Below are positions 1 to 5,679 of a stretch of DNA of 6,228 nt, piece by piece (the first letter of the stretch is position 1; every line of letters starts with the position of its first letter). This DNA comes from Methanobacteriota archaeon (GTDB lineage: Archaea; Methanobacteriota; Methanobacteria; Methanobacteriales; Methanobacteriaceae), in NCBI GenBank assembly GCA_023436175.1, contig JAEZKE010000110.1:1-6228 (forward strand). Direction: 5' to 3'. Below the pieces are notes generated by a model, which saw only the letters and a list, made by a program, of their open reading frames with translations, was not told the origin of the DNA and made no database searches. Position numbers and translations under genes: made by a program.

Positions 1-737
1 CTGGAAAAGATATGTGGAAACCAGAACCACAAGTTGCATTAACATCTGATGAATTATTAGCAGCAGCAGGTACCAAATACACATTCTCTCCAAACGTCTG
101 GATGCTTAAAAAAGCTGTAAGACAATACGGTCTTGAAAAAGTCGGTACTGTTGCAATCCCATGTCAAACAATGGGTATAAGGAAAATGCAGTCATATCCA
201 TTTGGTGTAAGATTTGTCGCAGATAAAATTGCATTACTTTTAGGTATATACTGTATGGAAAACTTCCCATTCGAATCACTCAGAACATTTATCTCTGAAA
301 AAATGGGAGTTAGCCCTGAACTGGTTGAAAAAATGGATATCGGTAAAGGTAAATTCTGGATATACACAGCAGATGATGAATTAAGCATTCCACTCAAAGA
401 AACACACGGATACGAACAGAGCGGATGTAAAGTCTGTCTTGACTACGTTGCAGAATTAGCTGACATTTCAACAGGTTCAGTAGGTTCTCCAGATGGCTGG
501 TCAACAGTACTTACACGTACCGATGCTGGTGAAAACGTATTTAAACTTGCCGTTGACGCAGGTTTAATTGAAACCAAACCTATGGCTGATGTAAAACCAG
601 GTCTCGGTCTCTTAGAAAAGCTTGCAAAAGACAAAAAAACCAAAAATCAAAAAACAATTGATGAAAGGATCGCAATGGGATTACCAGTCCCATACAAAGC
701 AAGCACAGAAAAAGAAGACCCACTTGCAAACTACTAA
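1..737 (+). CDS. frhB: Coenzyme F420-reducing hydrogenase beta subunit (FrhB), 5' end cut by window edge
   Basis: FrhB is the flavoprotein subunit of the FrhABG [NiFe] hydrogenase. It carries FAD and a [4Fe-4S] cluster and passes electrons from H2 to coenzyme F420, supplying reduced F420 for methanogenesis. The reading frame is open to the left edge (the codons before the ATG at 12 read G-K-D), so that ATG is internal; compared with a usual length near 280, about 40 N-terminal residues are missing. Family signatures, counted from that Met, are AAGTKYTFSPN (18-28), AIPCQTMGIRKMQ (48-60), GIYCMENF (78-85), THGYEQSGCKVC (131-142) and STGSVGSPDGWST (153-165). C51, C81, C139 and C142 are the candidate cluster ligands. 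The C-terminus is a lysine-rich tail. frhB is normally last in frhADGB, which fits the terminator that follows. The codons look well adapted to high expression. Identification is by remembered family sequence. Confidence 0.95.
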   Translation, partial: GKDMWKPEPQVALTSDELLAAAGTKYTFSPNVWMLKKAVRQYGLEKVGTVAIPCQTMGIRKMQSYPFGVRFVADKIALLLGIYCMENFPFESLRTFISEKMGVSPELVEKMDIGKGKFWIYTADDELSIPLKETHGYEQSGCKVCLDYVAELADISTGSVGSPDGWSTVLTRTDAGENVFKLAVDAGLIETKPMADVKPGLGLLEKLAKDKKTKNQKTIDERIAMGLPVPYKASTEKEDPLANY

Positions 738-780
738 GTTTGAAAATGTAGGAACTAGTTCCTACAAACTTTTTATTTTT
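736..780 (+). terminator. Hairpin plus T-rich terminator after frhB
   Basis: Ten bases after the frhB stop lies a perfect 20-base palindrome (747-766, centre ACTAGT). Outer bases AAGTT (736-740) can pair with AACTT (767-771), with a bulge on the left arm. A T-rich run (TTTTTATTTTT, 770-780) follows directly. Archaeal RNA polymerase stops mainly on the T-run; the hairpin may also protect the abundant frh mRNA 3' end. Confidence 0.75.
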
Positions 781-791
781 AATTAACGTTT

Positions 792-803
792 AAACTATAT
801 TTC
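792..803 (+). promoter_or_regulatory. Probable TATA box of the TPR gene
   Basis: The AT-rich stretch AAACTATATTT resembles an archaeal TATA box with an A-rich BRE in front. Placing transcription start about 25 nt downstream puts it near 822-825, giving the following gene a very short leader. The location just after the frhB terminator supports an independent promoter. This is a match by eye only. Confidence 0.4.
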
Positions 804-832
804 AACGATTATAATTATATCATGTGATTAAA

Positions 833-1207
833 ATGGACATAATTACACTTTTAGGGGCTATATTCCTTGCTTACGGCGGTATGTTACTATTATATTATAG
901 ATTGCGTACATCTGAAAAAAGAAAGGAGTTATCTCAACTCATGTTAACTGGAATAAAAAGCATGCGTCGCGGTAATCTAAATAAAGCGTTGATATATTTT
1001 GATAAAGCTTATGAATATTCCATTGAGACGGATAATAGGGAAGAAATGGCTGATGCACTTTATAATATGGGTATAATATATAAAGAAAAGGGTGAAATGG
1101 ATAATGCAATAGAATACCTGAACAGTGCACAGAGTATATATGATGAATTACAGGATACTGACGGTAGTGAAAAGGCAATACTTGCCACACGTTCAATCCG
1201 AGGATAA
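833..1207 (+). CDS. Membrane-anchored small TPR protein
   Basis: This 124-residue protein has one N-terminal hydrophobic helix (residues 2-22), a short basic stretch (RLRTSEKRKE), then two tetratricopeptide repeats. TPR 1 is at about 33-66 (G..SMRRGNLNKALIYFDKAYE) and TPR 2 at about 73-106 (ALYNMGIIYKEKGEMDNAIEYLNSA); the second matches the TPR consensus very well. A further helix ends the protein. The positive residues after the helix predict that the TPRs face the cytoplasm, where they would act as a protein-binding scaffold; the partner is unknown. A GTG at 824 is in frame, but GTGAT (824-828) followed by four bases and ATG (833) fits a Shine-Dalgarno site, so I prefer the ATG. If transcription starts near 824, a leaderless GTG start is possible. 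The next gene starts 41 nt downstream with its own ribosome site and is probably co-transcribed. Confidence 0.85.
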   Translation: MDIITLLGAIFLAYGGMLLLYYRLRTSEKRKELSQLMLTGIKSMRRGNLNKALIYFDKAYEYSIETDNREEMADALYNMGIIYKEKGEMDNAIEYLNSAQSIYDELQDTDGSEKAILATRSIRG

Positions 1208-1248
1208 AATGATATTAATTTTAAAACAGTTATAAGGAGTTTTGATAA

Positions 1249-2070
1249 ATGGAATCATTAAACTTAACTCCTGCTGAATCTCTGATGATTATATCTCCCA
1301 AAGATAGTGGAGATAAAATGATAAAATTAACATTGATGGATCTTCTCTTAAAAAAAAATCTTAAATTATATCCAGATGAGAAATTCAACTTTTTAAAAAG
1401 GTCTCATGGTAGTATAATTATTAGTGAAGGCGAATCATGCGAATTGTCTTCTAAGCCACATGAAGAAATATTAATTGAACTCATTTTAGAATATCCTGAA
1501 TTAAATCTAAAGGAATTTGTGGATATATTATATAAAAAAATTGGTTCGTCTATAGAATATAAAAATAAATATGTAAGAGATCCTCTTGTTGATAAGGGTT
1601 ACTTTAAAAAGCAAAGGCGGATGCTACTGTCCCTTTCTCCTTATAATATATATTCGCTGACTGATAATGGACTTGAAGTGAAGTCTAAAATAAAAGAACT
1701 ACTTGATGATGCAGATTCTCTTGAAAAATGGATGAAAGAGGATTTAGGGAGGGCAAAAGCATATTTGTCCGTTTTAGGGTCCCATATACTTTTAACAAAT
1801 GTTTATGATATAGAAGATATTAAAAAATTTAATAAAATTCTATCTTACATAAAGCCTGAATCGCATACCAGTGACTATTACAGTTATTATTTGTATACTG
1901 TGCCTTTTGACTATTTAGATGATTATGGTAATCTAAAAAACTTTGATTTTTTAGATATATCTCTGCTCGATTATTTTAAATCTTTTGATGATTTCTTAAC
2001 TGGTTTTAAAGATATATCAGTTAAAGATAGAAGAATAGAAAAAAGAATGAAGAGAAAAGAAACAGTTTAA
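1249..2070 (+). CDS. Conserved-looking hypothetical protein, 273 aa, possible GPP34-like or winged-helix fold
   Basis: I do not recognise this protein with certainty. The N-terminus (LTPAESLMIIS, then MIKLTLMDLLLKKNLKL, residues 24-40) has the look of a helical domain with a short beta hairpin (FNFLKRSHGSIIIS). Next come HEEILIELILEYPELNLKEFVDIL (71-94) and DPLVDKGYFKKQRRMLL (111-127), then YSLTDNGLEVKSKIKELL (135-152), a pattern like paired winged-helix units. The order 'LT-AE-L, LxDLLLK, L-D-GY' loosely recalls GPP34 (Golgi phosphoprotein 3-like) and TIGR04222-type domains; that is a weak inference. The middle (165-190) is moderately hydrophobic and could touch a membrane. The C-terminal 70 residues are rich in Asp, Tyr and Phe and end in a very basic tail (RRIEKRMKRKE). 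There is no signal peptide. AGGAG (1235-1239) lies nine bases before the ATG. The gene follows the TPR gene and converges on map. Confidence 0.8.
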   Translation: MESLNLTPAESLMIISPKDSGDKMIKLTLMDLLLKKNLKLYPDEKFNFLKRSHGSIIISEGESCELSSKPHEEILIELILEYPELNLKEFVDILYKKIGSSIEYKNKYVRDPLVDKGYFKKQRRMLLSLSPYNIYSLTDNGLEVKSKIKELLDDADSLEKWMKEDLGRAKAYLSVLGSHILLTNVYDIEDIKKFNKILSYIKPESHTSDYYSYYLYTVPFDYLDDYGNLKNFDFLDISLLDYFKSFDDFLTGFKDISVKDRRIEKRMKRKETV

Positions 2071-2091
2071 TGGGTTCTAATTTTTGAGTAA

Positions 2092-2997
2092 TTATTCTGT
2101 AATAACGGTACAACCATCGCTTTCAACGATGACGGTGTGTTCTGATTGTGCAACAACAGCATTACTCTTTTCCTTAAGTACGTGATAAGGATAGACTGCT
2201 CTTGATGAAATCAGCATTCTCATTGCTGCATTTAGATGATGCTCGCTGAAATGACTTGTAAGCCATCTACCTGAGAATGGTAAACTCATATATTCTTCTT
2301 TTATAATTTTTAAAGCTCTTCTCGCATGAAGTAATCTCATGGGTCTGTCCCTTAAGAATTTGAATATGTATGTGTCATTCATATCAGTAACTCTTCCAAT
2401 ACCATCGGTTGCAAATGGTTCTATTGCTAGAACATCTCCTTCTTCTAATTTATGGGGATTATTTTCCTTGATATTTGGCATTGAGAGCCCTGCATGAAGT
2501 ATCCACTGATCCATGCTATGGCCAGTTAAATTGGATACAGAGTTAAATCCTCTATCGTTTATGGCTTTTTCTATGATCTCTCCCACTTTCCCAATTTCAG
2601 CACCTGCTTTTATAGCACTTATTCCATTTTCAAGCCCTTCTTGGGATGCAAGTATCATATTTTCGTGTTTTTCGCGCTGTTCTTCGGGGATGTCTTCTCC
2701 AACAAGTACGCTTACAGCAGTGTCTGCAATGTATCCGTCTATATGTGCGCCTAAGTCAATTTTAACAATATCTCCTGATTTAATTATATTTTCATCACCT
2801 GCAGGAGATGTATAATGGGCAGTTATTTCATTTACAGAGATATTACAAGGAAATGCGATATTACCTCCCAGTTCTGTAATTTTACCTTCGACAAATTCTA
2901 CAAGGTCTAAAACTTTCATGTCTTCTTTTACATAATTTACTGCATCTTTCCTAACTTTTGATGCTATTTTTCCAGATTTTTTATACATATCAATCAT
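2092..2997 (-). CDS. map: Methionine aminopeptidase, type II (archaeal MetAP)
   Basis: This cytosolic dimetal protease removes the initiator methionine from nascent proteins. Counted from the ATG at 2997, the metal ligands are all present: D81 and D92 (KIDLGAHIDGYIADTA), H160 (LTGHS), E193 (AIEPFA) and E286 (QSEHTVIV). Also present are the substrate-binding His in NEITAHYTSP (H61) and the catalytic-site His in ILHAG (H168). The helical insert near residues 220-280 (ALKIIKEEYMSLPF...) is the type II hallmark, and the length of 301 residues is typical for archaea. A TTG at 3015 is in frame and would add six residues. ATG 2997 is preferred because GTGAT (3005-3001) sits just upstream at three bases, and because homologues begin close to the YKKSGKIASKVR helix. 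The stop lies 21 nt from the stop of the opposing gene, so the two transcripts converge. Confidence 0.96.
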   Translation of the reverse strand: MIDMYKKSGKIASKVRKDAVNYVKEDMKVLDLVEFVEGKITELGGNIAFPCNISVNEITAHYTSPAGDENIIKSGDIVKIDLGAHIDGYIADTAVSVLVGEDIPEEQREKHENMILASQEGLENGISAIKAGAEIGKVGEIIEKAINDRGFNSVSNLTGHSMDQWILHAGLSMPNIKENNPHKLEEGDVLAIEPFATDGIGRVTDMNDTYIFKFLRDRPMRLLHARRALKIIKEEYMSLPFSGRWLTSHFSEHHLNAAMRMLISSRAVYPYHVLKEKSNAVVAQSEHTVIVESDGCTVITE

Positions 2998-3044
2998 ATA
3001 ATCACATAAATCCAATTTTATTGTTATTTTACTTAGCTGAAAAA

Positions 3045-3056
3045 TTAATTATAATT
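3045..3056 (-). promoter_or_regulatory. map: Possible TATA box for map
   Basis: On the - strand the sequence AATTATAATT is centred about 54 nt before the preferred map start, which would put transcription start near 3025 and give a leader of about 28 nt. The whole region is AT-rich, so this match is weak. Confidence 0.25.
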
Positions 3057-3351
3057 ACACAGATTCAGTTTAAATAATGAAGCTTTAAATTTAGTTATAA
3101 CCGTTATTTCTATTTTTTCATTAATAAATTTTTAAGGATTTATTTTAACCCTACAAAATTTGGGAGATGAATTTAACCTGAAAGTTGAATAAGTCTAATC
3201 TATTGAATACTTGAGTTCTATTTGAATCATAAAATAATTTATTTTTAAATAAGTATGACTTTTTTAGCTTAATTTAGTATTGTAGAATAATTTAATAAAG
3301 TAAATGTATAAAAATCAATTAATAAATATACTAATCTTTTAAGGATAGCTT

Positions 3352-3357
3352 AGGGGG
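3352..3357 (+). promoter_or_regulatory. Shine-Dalgarno-like AGGGGG before an AUU codon
   Basis: AGGGGG sits seven bases before an ATT codon (3365) in the open frame of the following membrane protein. It is the only strong ribosome-site candidate in the area. The frame is closed by TAA at 3359-3361 and has no ATG, GTG or TTG before 3482, so this site decides the start if AUU is used. Confidence 0.45.
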
Positions 3358-3364
3358 TTAAAAA

Positions 3365-3673
3365 ATTCCAAATAATAATAAAAATGAGGTTGGTTATATC
3401 ACTGGTTCTTTTCCGGCTTTTTTATTTGGTGGGGATATATTCATAAGTGTTATAGTAATTGTAGTAGTTTTAGTCTTAATTTTGGGAATTTCAGCGCTTT
3501 ACAAGAAAAAGAAATCATATGAAAGGACTAATAAGAGGCTTTCAAACTTAAAAAGGGAATTTAATAACGTAAAAGAAGAAAGTTTTGATAAGATGAAATA
3601 TGATTGGATAGAAAGTAGATTAAAAGATGATGATCCCGATTTGGATGATATGAATCATGTAAACAAGAGGTAA
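3365..3673 (+). CDS. Small single-pass membrane protein with charged C-terminal tail; probable AUU start
   Basis: The frame is open from 3362. From the AUU it encodes 102 residues: a polar Asn-rich start (residues 2-15), one strong membrane helix (about 24-45, IFISVIVIVVVLVLILGIS), a KKKK stop-transfer cluster (47-50), then a charged helix rich in Lys, Arg and Glu (about 51-85) and an acidic end (DDDPDLDD). The positive cluster predicts an N-out, C-in topology. The only standard start in frame, TTG at 3482, cuts the membrane helix in half at residue 40 and has no ribosome site. The AUU has AGGGGG seven bases upstream. An ATG at 3384 is in another frame and gives only 20 residues. Alternatives are a decayed gene, a sequencing error, or the shorter TTG form (3482-3673). 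The function is unknown; the protein has the same plan as the next two gene products. Confidence 0.55.
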   Translation: MPNNNKNEVGYITGSFPAFLFGGDIFISVIVIVVVLVLILGISALYKKKKSYERTNKRLSNLKREFNNVKEESFDKMKYDWIESRLKDDDPDLDDMNHVNKR

Positions 3674-3850
3674 ATCTATTATAAGCCTATTTAAATTGAT
3701 TATACTACTTTTTATTTAAATTATTTAATTTCACATGTTTATAACCTTTAAACGTTAATTCTATCTGTTTTAAGGGGTAAAATTCTAAATTATTTATATT
3801 GGATTACTACATATAAATGTAGAATTAATTAAAGGCCACCTAAATGACTA
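3674..3850. other. AT-rich spacer with a small dyad (3807-3822)
   Basis: No coding frame is apparent. A short perfect inverted repeat, CTACAT-ATAA-ATGTAG (3807-3822), lies about 75-90 nt before the next start. TATA-like words occur at about 3791-3799 (ATTTATATT) and inside the dyad's loop (ATATAAA). The dyad could be a regulator site or a transcript hairpin; six base pairs is too little to decide. Confidence 0.35.
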
Positions 3851-3851
3851 A

Positions 3852-3865
3852 TATTATATATAAAC
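3852..3865 (+). promoter_or_regulatory. TATA box of the coiled-coil gene pair
   Basis: ATTATATATAAAC is a good archaeal TATA box. Its centre near 3858 predicts transcription start near 3883, which would leave a leader of only about 13 nt that still carries the GGTGA ribosome site at 3885-3889. Confidence 0.55.
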
Positions 3866-3895
3866 TTGGACAAAAATATTAAAAGGTGAAATCAT

Positions 3896-4333
3896 ATGGC
3901 TGCATTCGATACAACTGCAATATCACAAAATATCATCTGGATAATTATTGTGGTAATTGTGGCAATTGTTGTTATAATTGTATTTAGTGAATGGAGAAAA
4001 GTGAGGGAAGGTCAAAATAACGTAGCACTTGTTGAAAAACAGGTGGAGCTTAAGAAAATCTCTTTAGTAGAAAAGGATATTGAAACAAAACGAATGATGG
4101 AGAATGTAATTCCACTACCTAAAGATCAGCAGGAGCAACTCGCTAATATAAGGCAGAACACTTCAGATATCATGCACAAGGTCGGATATCTCCATAGTGA
4201 AATAGGTGAAAGAGTAGCACGCCTTGAAGCTAAAGCAGAATATGGAAAACTCCAGAAATTAATGAAAGACCTTGAAAAGAAAGAATCAGAACTTGATAAA
4301 AAAATGGAAGATAGTGCCAAAGGGAGGAAGTAA
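3896..4333 (+). CDS. Single-pass membrane protein with coiled-coil cytoplasmic domain, 145 aa
   Basis: I do not recognise a named family. The first 12 residues are short and polar, then one long membrane helix of Ile and Val runs from 13 to 30, followed by a basic boundary (EWRKVREGQ). The rest is almost all charged helix. Segment 43-70 is followed by a break at PLP (73-75), then a long stretch 78-140 with heptad-like spacing (LANIRQNTSDIMHKVGYLHSEIGERVARLE) ending in a Lys/Glu-rich tail. This predicts a cytoplasmic coiled coil tethered to the membrane, probably an oligomer or scaffold. GGTGA (3885-3889) is six bases before the ATG, a strong methanogen ribosome site. The next gene starts three bases after the stop, so the two form an operon and their products may interact. 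There are no catalytic residues or cysteines. Confidence 0.85.
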   Translation: MAAFDTTAISQNIIWIIIVVIVAIVVIIVFSEWRKVREGQNNVALVEKQVELKKISLVEKDIETKRMMENVIPLPKDQQEQLANIRQNTSDIMHKVGYLHSEIGERVARLEAKAEYGKLQKLMKDLEKKESELDKKMEDSAKGRK

Positions 4334-4336
4334 TCA

Positions 4337-4855
4337 ATGGGACCGCTAGAACTATTTGCAATCCTTGTTTTAGCTGGTGCAATAATTGTGCTTTTGTATT
4401 ATTACATTCAAGAAACAAAAGGGGCTTCTTTAGTAGGTGTACGATCCAGTATTTCAGAGATGGGTAACAAGGTATCTGAAGGAATATATCAGAACAATAC
4501 TCGAACCAATCAAACCCCAGAAGGAGAAAAAAAAATGCCTGGAGTAAGTGAGAAAGTTTCTGAAATGAGTGAAAGATTAAGGGGAAAAGTTACTGTTCCT
4601 ATAAGTACAGATGGTTTATCTGGAAGAATTGATGAATTTTTAGATGAACAAAGCGACAGATTAATAAAAGATTGGGAACTTGCCACGAAATCTGATGTAA
4701 ATGATCTTGAGAAGAAATACGTTAAGGTTTCCCGTGACATAGATGACTTGGAAAAGAGATTCAATGAGTACAGAGGACACGCCAATAAAAAATTTGAGCA
4801 CATCGAAGAGCGGCTTAGAAAATTAGAAGGTGAAGAGCCTGAAGAAACTGAATAA
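4337..4855 (+). CDS. Single-pass membrane protein with coiled-coil domain, 172 aa; possible internal start at 4535
   Basis: No family was recognised. Residues 4-23 form an N-terminal membrane helix (LELFAILVLAGAIIVLLYYY). Residues 30-66 are a polar linker (NNTRTNQTPEGEKK), 67-112 are amphipathic helices, and 120-165 are a strong heptad-like coiled coil (VNDLEKKYVKVSRDIDDLEKRF...) that ends in an acidic tail (EGEEPEETE). The ribosome site GGAGG (4323-4327) lies inside the end of the upstream gene, nine bases before the ATG, and the start is three bases past its stop, so translation is probably coupled. Inside the gene, AAGGAG (4521-4526), eight A's and an in-frame ATG (4535) form a second complete initiation site at Met67; it would give a soluble 106-residue form with no membrane helix. 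The shared plan with the upstream protein suggests a hetero-oligomeric, membrane-tethered assembly; that is inference. Confidence 0.85.
   Translation: MGPLELFAILVLAGAIIVLLYYYIQETKGASLVGVRSSISEMGNKVSEGIYQNNTRTNQTPEGEKKMPGVSEKVSEMSERLRGKVTVPISTDGLSGRIDEFLDEQSDRLIKDWELATKSDVNDLEKKYVKVSRDIDDLEKRFNEYRGHANKKFEHIEERLRKLEGEEPEETE
4521..4537 (+). promoter_or_regulatory. Internal Shine-Dalgarno and ATG inside the 172-aa coiled-coil gene
   Basis: AAGGAG is followed at ideal distance by an in-frame ATG, with a run of nine A's (4527-4535) between and into the start codon. It lies at the junction between the linker and the helical domain. The run could also be a transcription or replication slippage site. 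It may be coincidence, because Lys/Glu codons readily create such words. Confidence 0.4.
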
Positions 4856-4860
4856 TTGAA

Positions 4861-4873
4861 ATTTATTTTCTTT
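4861..4873 (+). terminator. Possible T-rich termination tract after the coiled-coil gene pair
   Basis: The sequence ATTTATTTTCTTT follows the stop codon by five bases. It is T-rich but interrupted, with no hairpin before it. It could cause partial termination, leaving some read-through into the hairpin array. Confidence 0.25.
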
Positions 4874-4875
4874 CA

Positions 4876-5184
4876 CTCGAAAATCTCTCAAAATCCTCAA
4901 AAATCGAAGTACTCGAAATCTACGATTTTCGGTGCGTCAAATCAAAGATTTGACAGATTTTTGGGAGTTAGGAAATGTGTACCATTTCCTAAAAATTCGA
5001 AGAATTTTTGGAGCCCTCAAACGCTTCGCGTTTGGGGCCACGGAATCAGAGATTCCGAAGGCGCAAAAATCTTTTCAAGATTTTTGCAAAACTTTGATTT
5101 TCGGTGTCTGCAAAACCTTTGGTTTTGTTGCCGTGAAAAATCAAAGATTTTTCACATGCCCCGAAATTCATAGAATTTCGAGGG
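4876..5184. repeat. Array of about ten different short hairpins, mostly with 3-nt loops
   Basis: Perfect stem-loops follow each other almost without spacing: 4936-4954 (8 bp, loop AAA), 4968-4992 (10 bp, loop TGTAC), 4991-5009 (8 bp, loop GAA), 5018-5034 (7 bp, loop TTC; GCCC/GGGC at 5013-5038 extend it past a bulged T), 5041-5057 (7 bp, loop AGA), 5063-5087 (11 bp, loop TTC), 5111-5127 (7 bp, loop TTT), 5133-5155 (10 bp, loop AAA) and 5162-5180 (8 bp, loop ATA; CCC/GGG extend it). Imperfect copies lie at 4914-4931 and about 5088-5103. Most stems end in TC-NNN-GA at the loop. The left edge (4876-4905) holds three tandem single arms of the type CTC(G)AAAATC. Stem sequences differ, yet each pairs with itself. 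Linkers are G/C-richer (GGTGC, GGAGC, GGCGC, TTGCC, ATGCC). Two long frames cross the array but look like products of stop-poor repeats. Function unknown. Confidence 0.9.
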
Positions 5185-5199
5185 TTTTAATTGATTATC

Positions 5200-5535
5200 A
5201 TGGTTGATTATGGAACAATAATAACATATGTTGCAAGTATTCTCTCTTACTTTGGAGCTATAGTTATTTTCTATGGGGGAATAAGGGCAGCAATTGGAGT
5301 AATCTCCATTGAGATACTCAGGAGAAAAACTAGTTATAACAATGTGAGAATGGATTTTACCCCCAAACTTCTAATTGGTTTGGAATTTTTTATCGCGGGA
5401 GACCTTATAAAATCAATTTTAGAACCAAATTTAAATCAGGTAATTATCCTGGCTATAATTGTAGCAATCAGAACAGTTGTAGGTTTTTCTTTGGGTAGAG
5501 AAATTAGAGAATTGGAAGACAAGAATAAAAAATAA
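5200..5535 (+). CDS. Small integral membrane protein, DUF1622-like, 111 aa
   Basis: The protein is hydrophobic, with helices at about 5-37 (one long or two short), 56-73 and 80-97, then a charged tail (GREIRELEDKNKK). The segment FTPKLLIGLEFFIAGDLIKSILEP (53-76), followed by a helix and IRTVVGFSLGREI (90-102), matches my memory of DUF1622, an uncharacterised membrane family of bacteria and archaea; the biochemical role is not known. Conserved charged residues inside or beside the helices (E62, D68, R91, R100, E101) are the features to note. ATG 5200 is preferred, with a TGAT element (5192-5195) four bases upstream. A TTG at 5191 is in frame, adds three residues and has GAGGG (5180-5184) six bases upstream, partly inside the last hairpin. 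No convincing promoter precedes the gene, so it may be read from the upstream operon through the hairpin array. Confidence 0.8.
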   Translation: MVDYGTIITYVASILSYFGAIVIFYGGIRAAIGVISIEILRRKTSYNNVRMDFTPKLLIGLEFFIAGDLIKSILEPNLNQVIILAIIVAIRTVVGFSLGREIRELEDKNKK

Positions 5536-5679
5536 CCATTTATGGGCCATATTGTTATAAATTGTGCATTAAATTGCTAAATTATATGTTATATCACCTG
5601 AAAATTTTGATTTTATTGATGTATTTACATAAATGGCAGTGTTGTATTTAATTAATATTAAAAATATTCCAATTTAGCG

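Larger units (their letters stand above)
3016..3364. other. AT-rich intergenic region between map and a small membrane protein gene
   Basis: About 350 bases lie between two divergent genes. I see no credible coding frame, tRNA or long repeat. T-runs occur at 3113-3118 and 3257-3263. TATA-like segments at about 3305-3313 (TGTATAAAAA) and 3323-3332 (AATAAATATA) could serve the + strand gene that follows. The words TTTTAAGGAT (about 3130 and 3338) occur twice, probably by chance in such AT-rich DNA. It most likely contains the two outward-facing promoters. Confidence 0.5.

Noticed and set aside
2513..2815. Open frame on the + strand inside map
   Set aside because: It is antisense to a well-supported enzyme gene with all catalytic residues, with no ribosome site and shadow-type composition.
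3384..3446. ATG at 3384 opening a 20-residue hydrophobic frame
   Set aside because: It is very short and lies out of frame with the better membrane protein reading. It is kept only as an alternative explanation if the AUU start is wrong.
781..3760. A 14-base word at 781-794 occurs inverted at 3747-3760.
   Set aside because: It is built of TTAA/AACGTT words. In AT-rich DNA of this length about one such match is expected by chance.
4126..4803. Ser/Phe/Leu-rich open frames on the - strand opposite the coiled-coil genes
   Set aside because: They are reverse shadows of Glu/Lys-rich coding sequence, with no start signals or family resemblance.
4876..5184. CRISPR array
   Set aside because: There is no constant direct repeat with unique spacers of even length, and no cas genes are present. 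The units are self-complementary and all different.
4856..5207. Two overlapping open frames (4856-5173 and 4932-5207) across the hairpin array, rich in Phe, Lys, Ser and Cys.
   Set aside because: They are open only because the repeats lack in-frame stops. Composition mirrors the AAAATC/GATTTT arms, there is no ribosome site, and the second overlaps the DUF1622-like gene.
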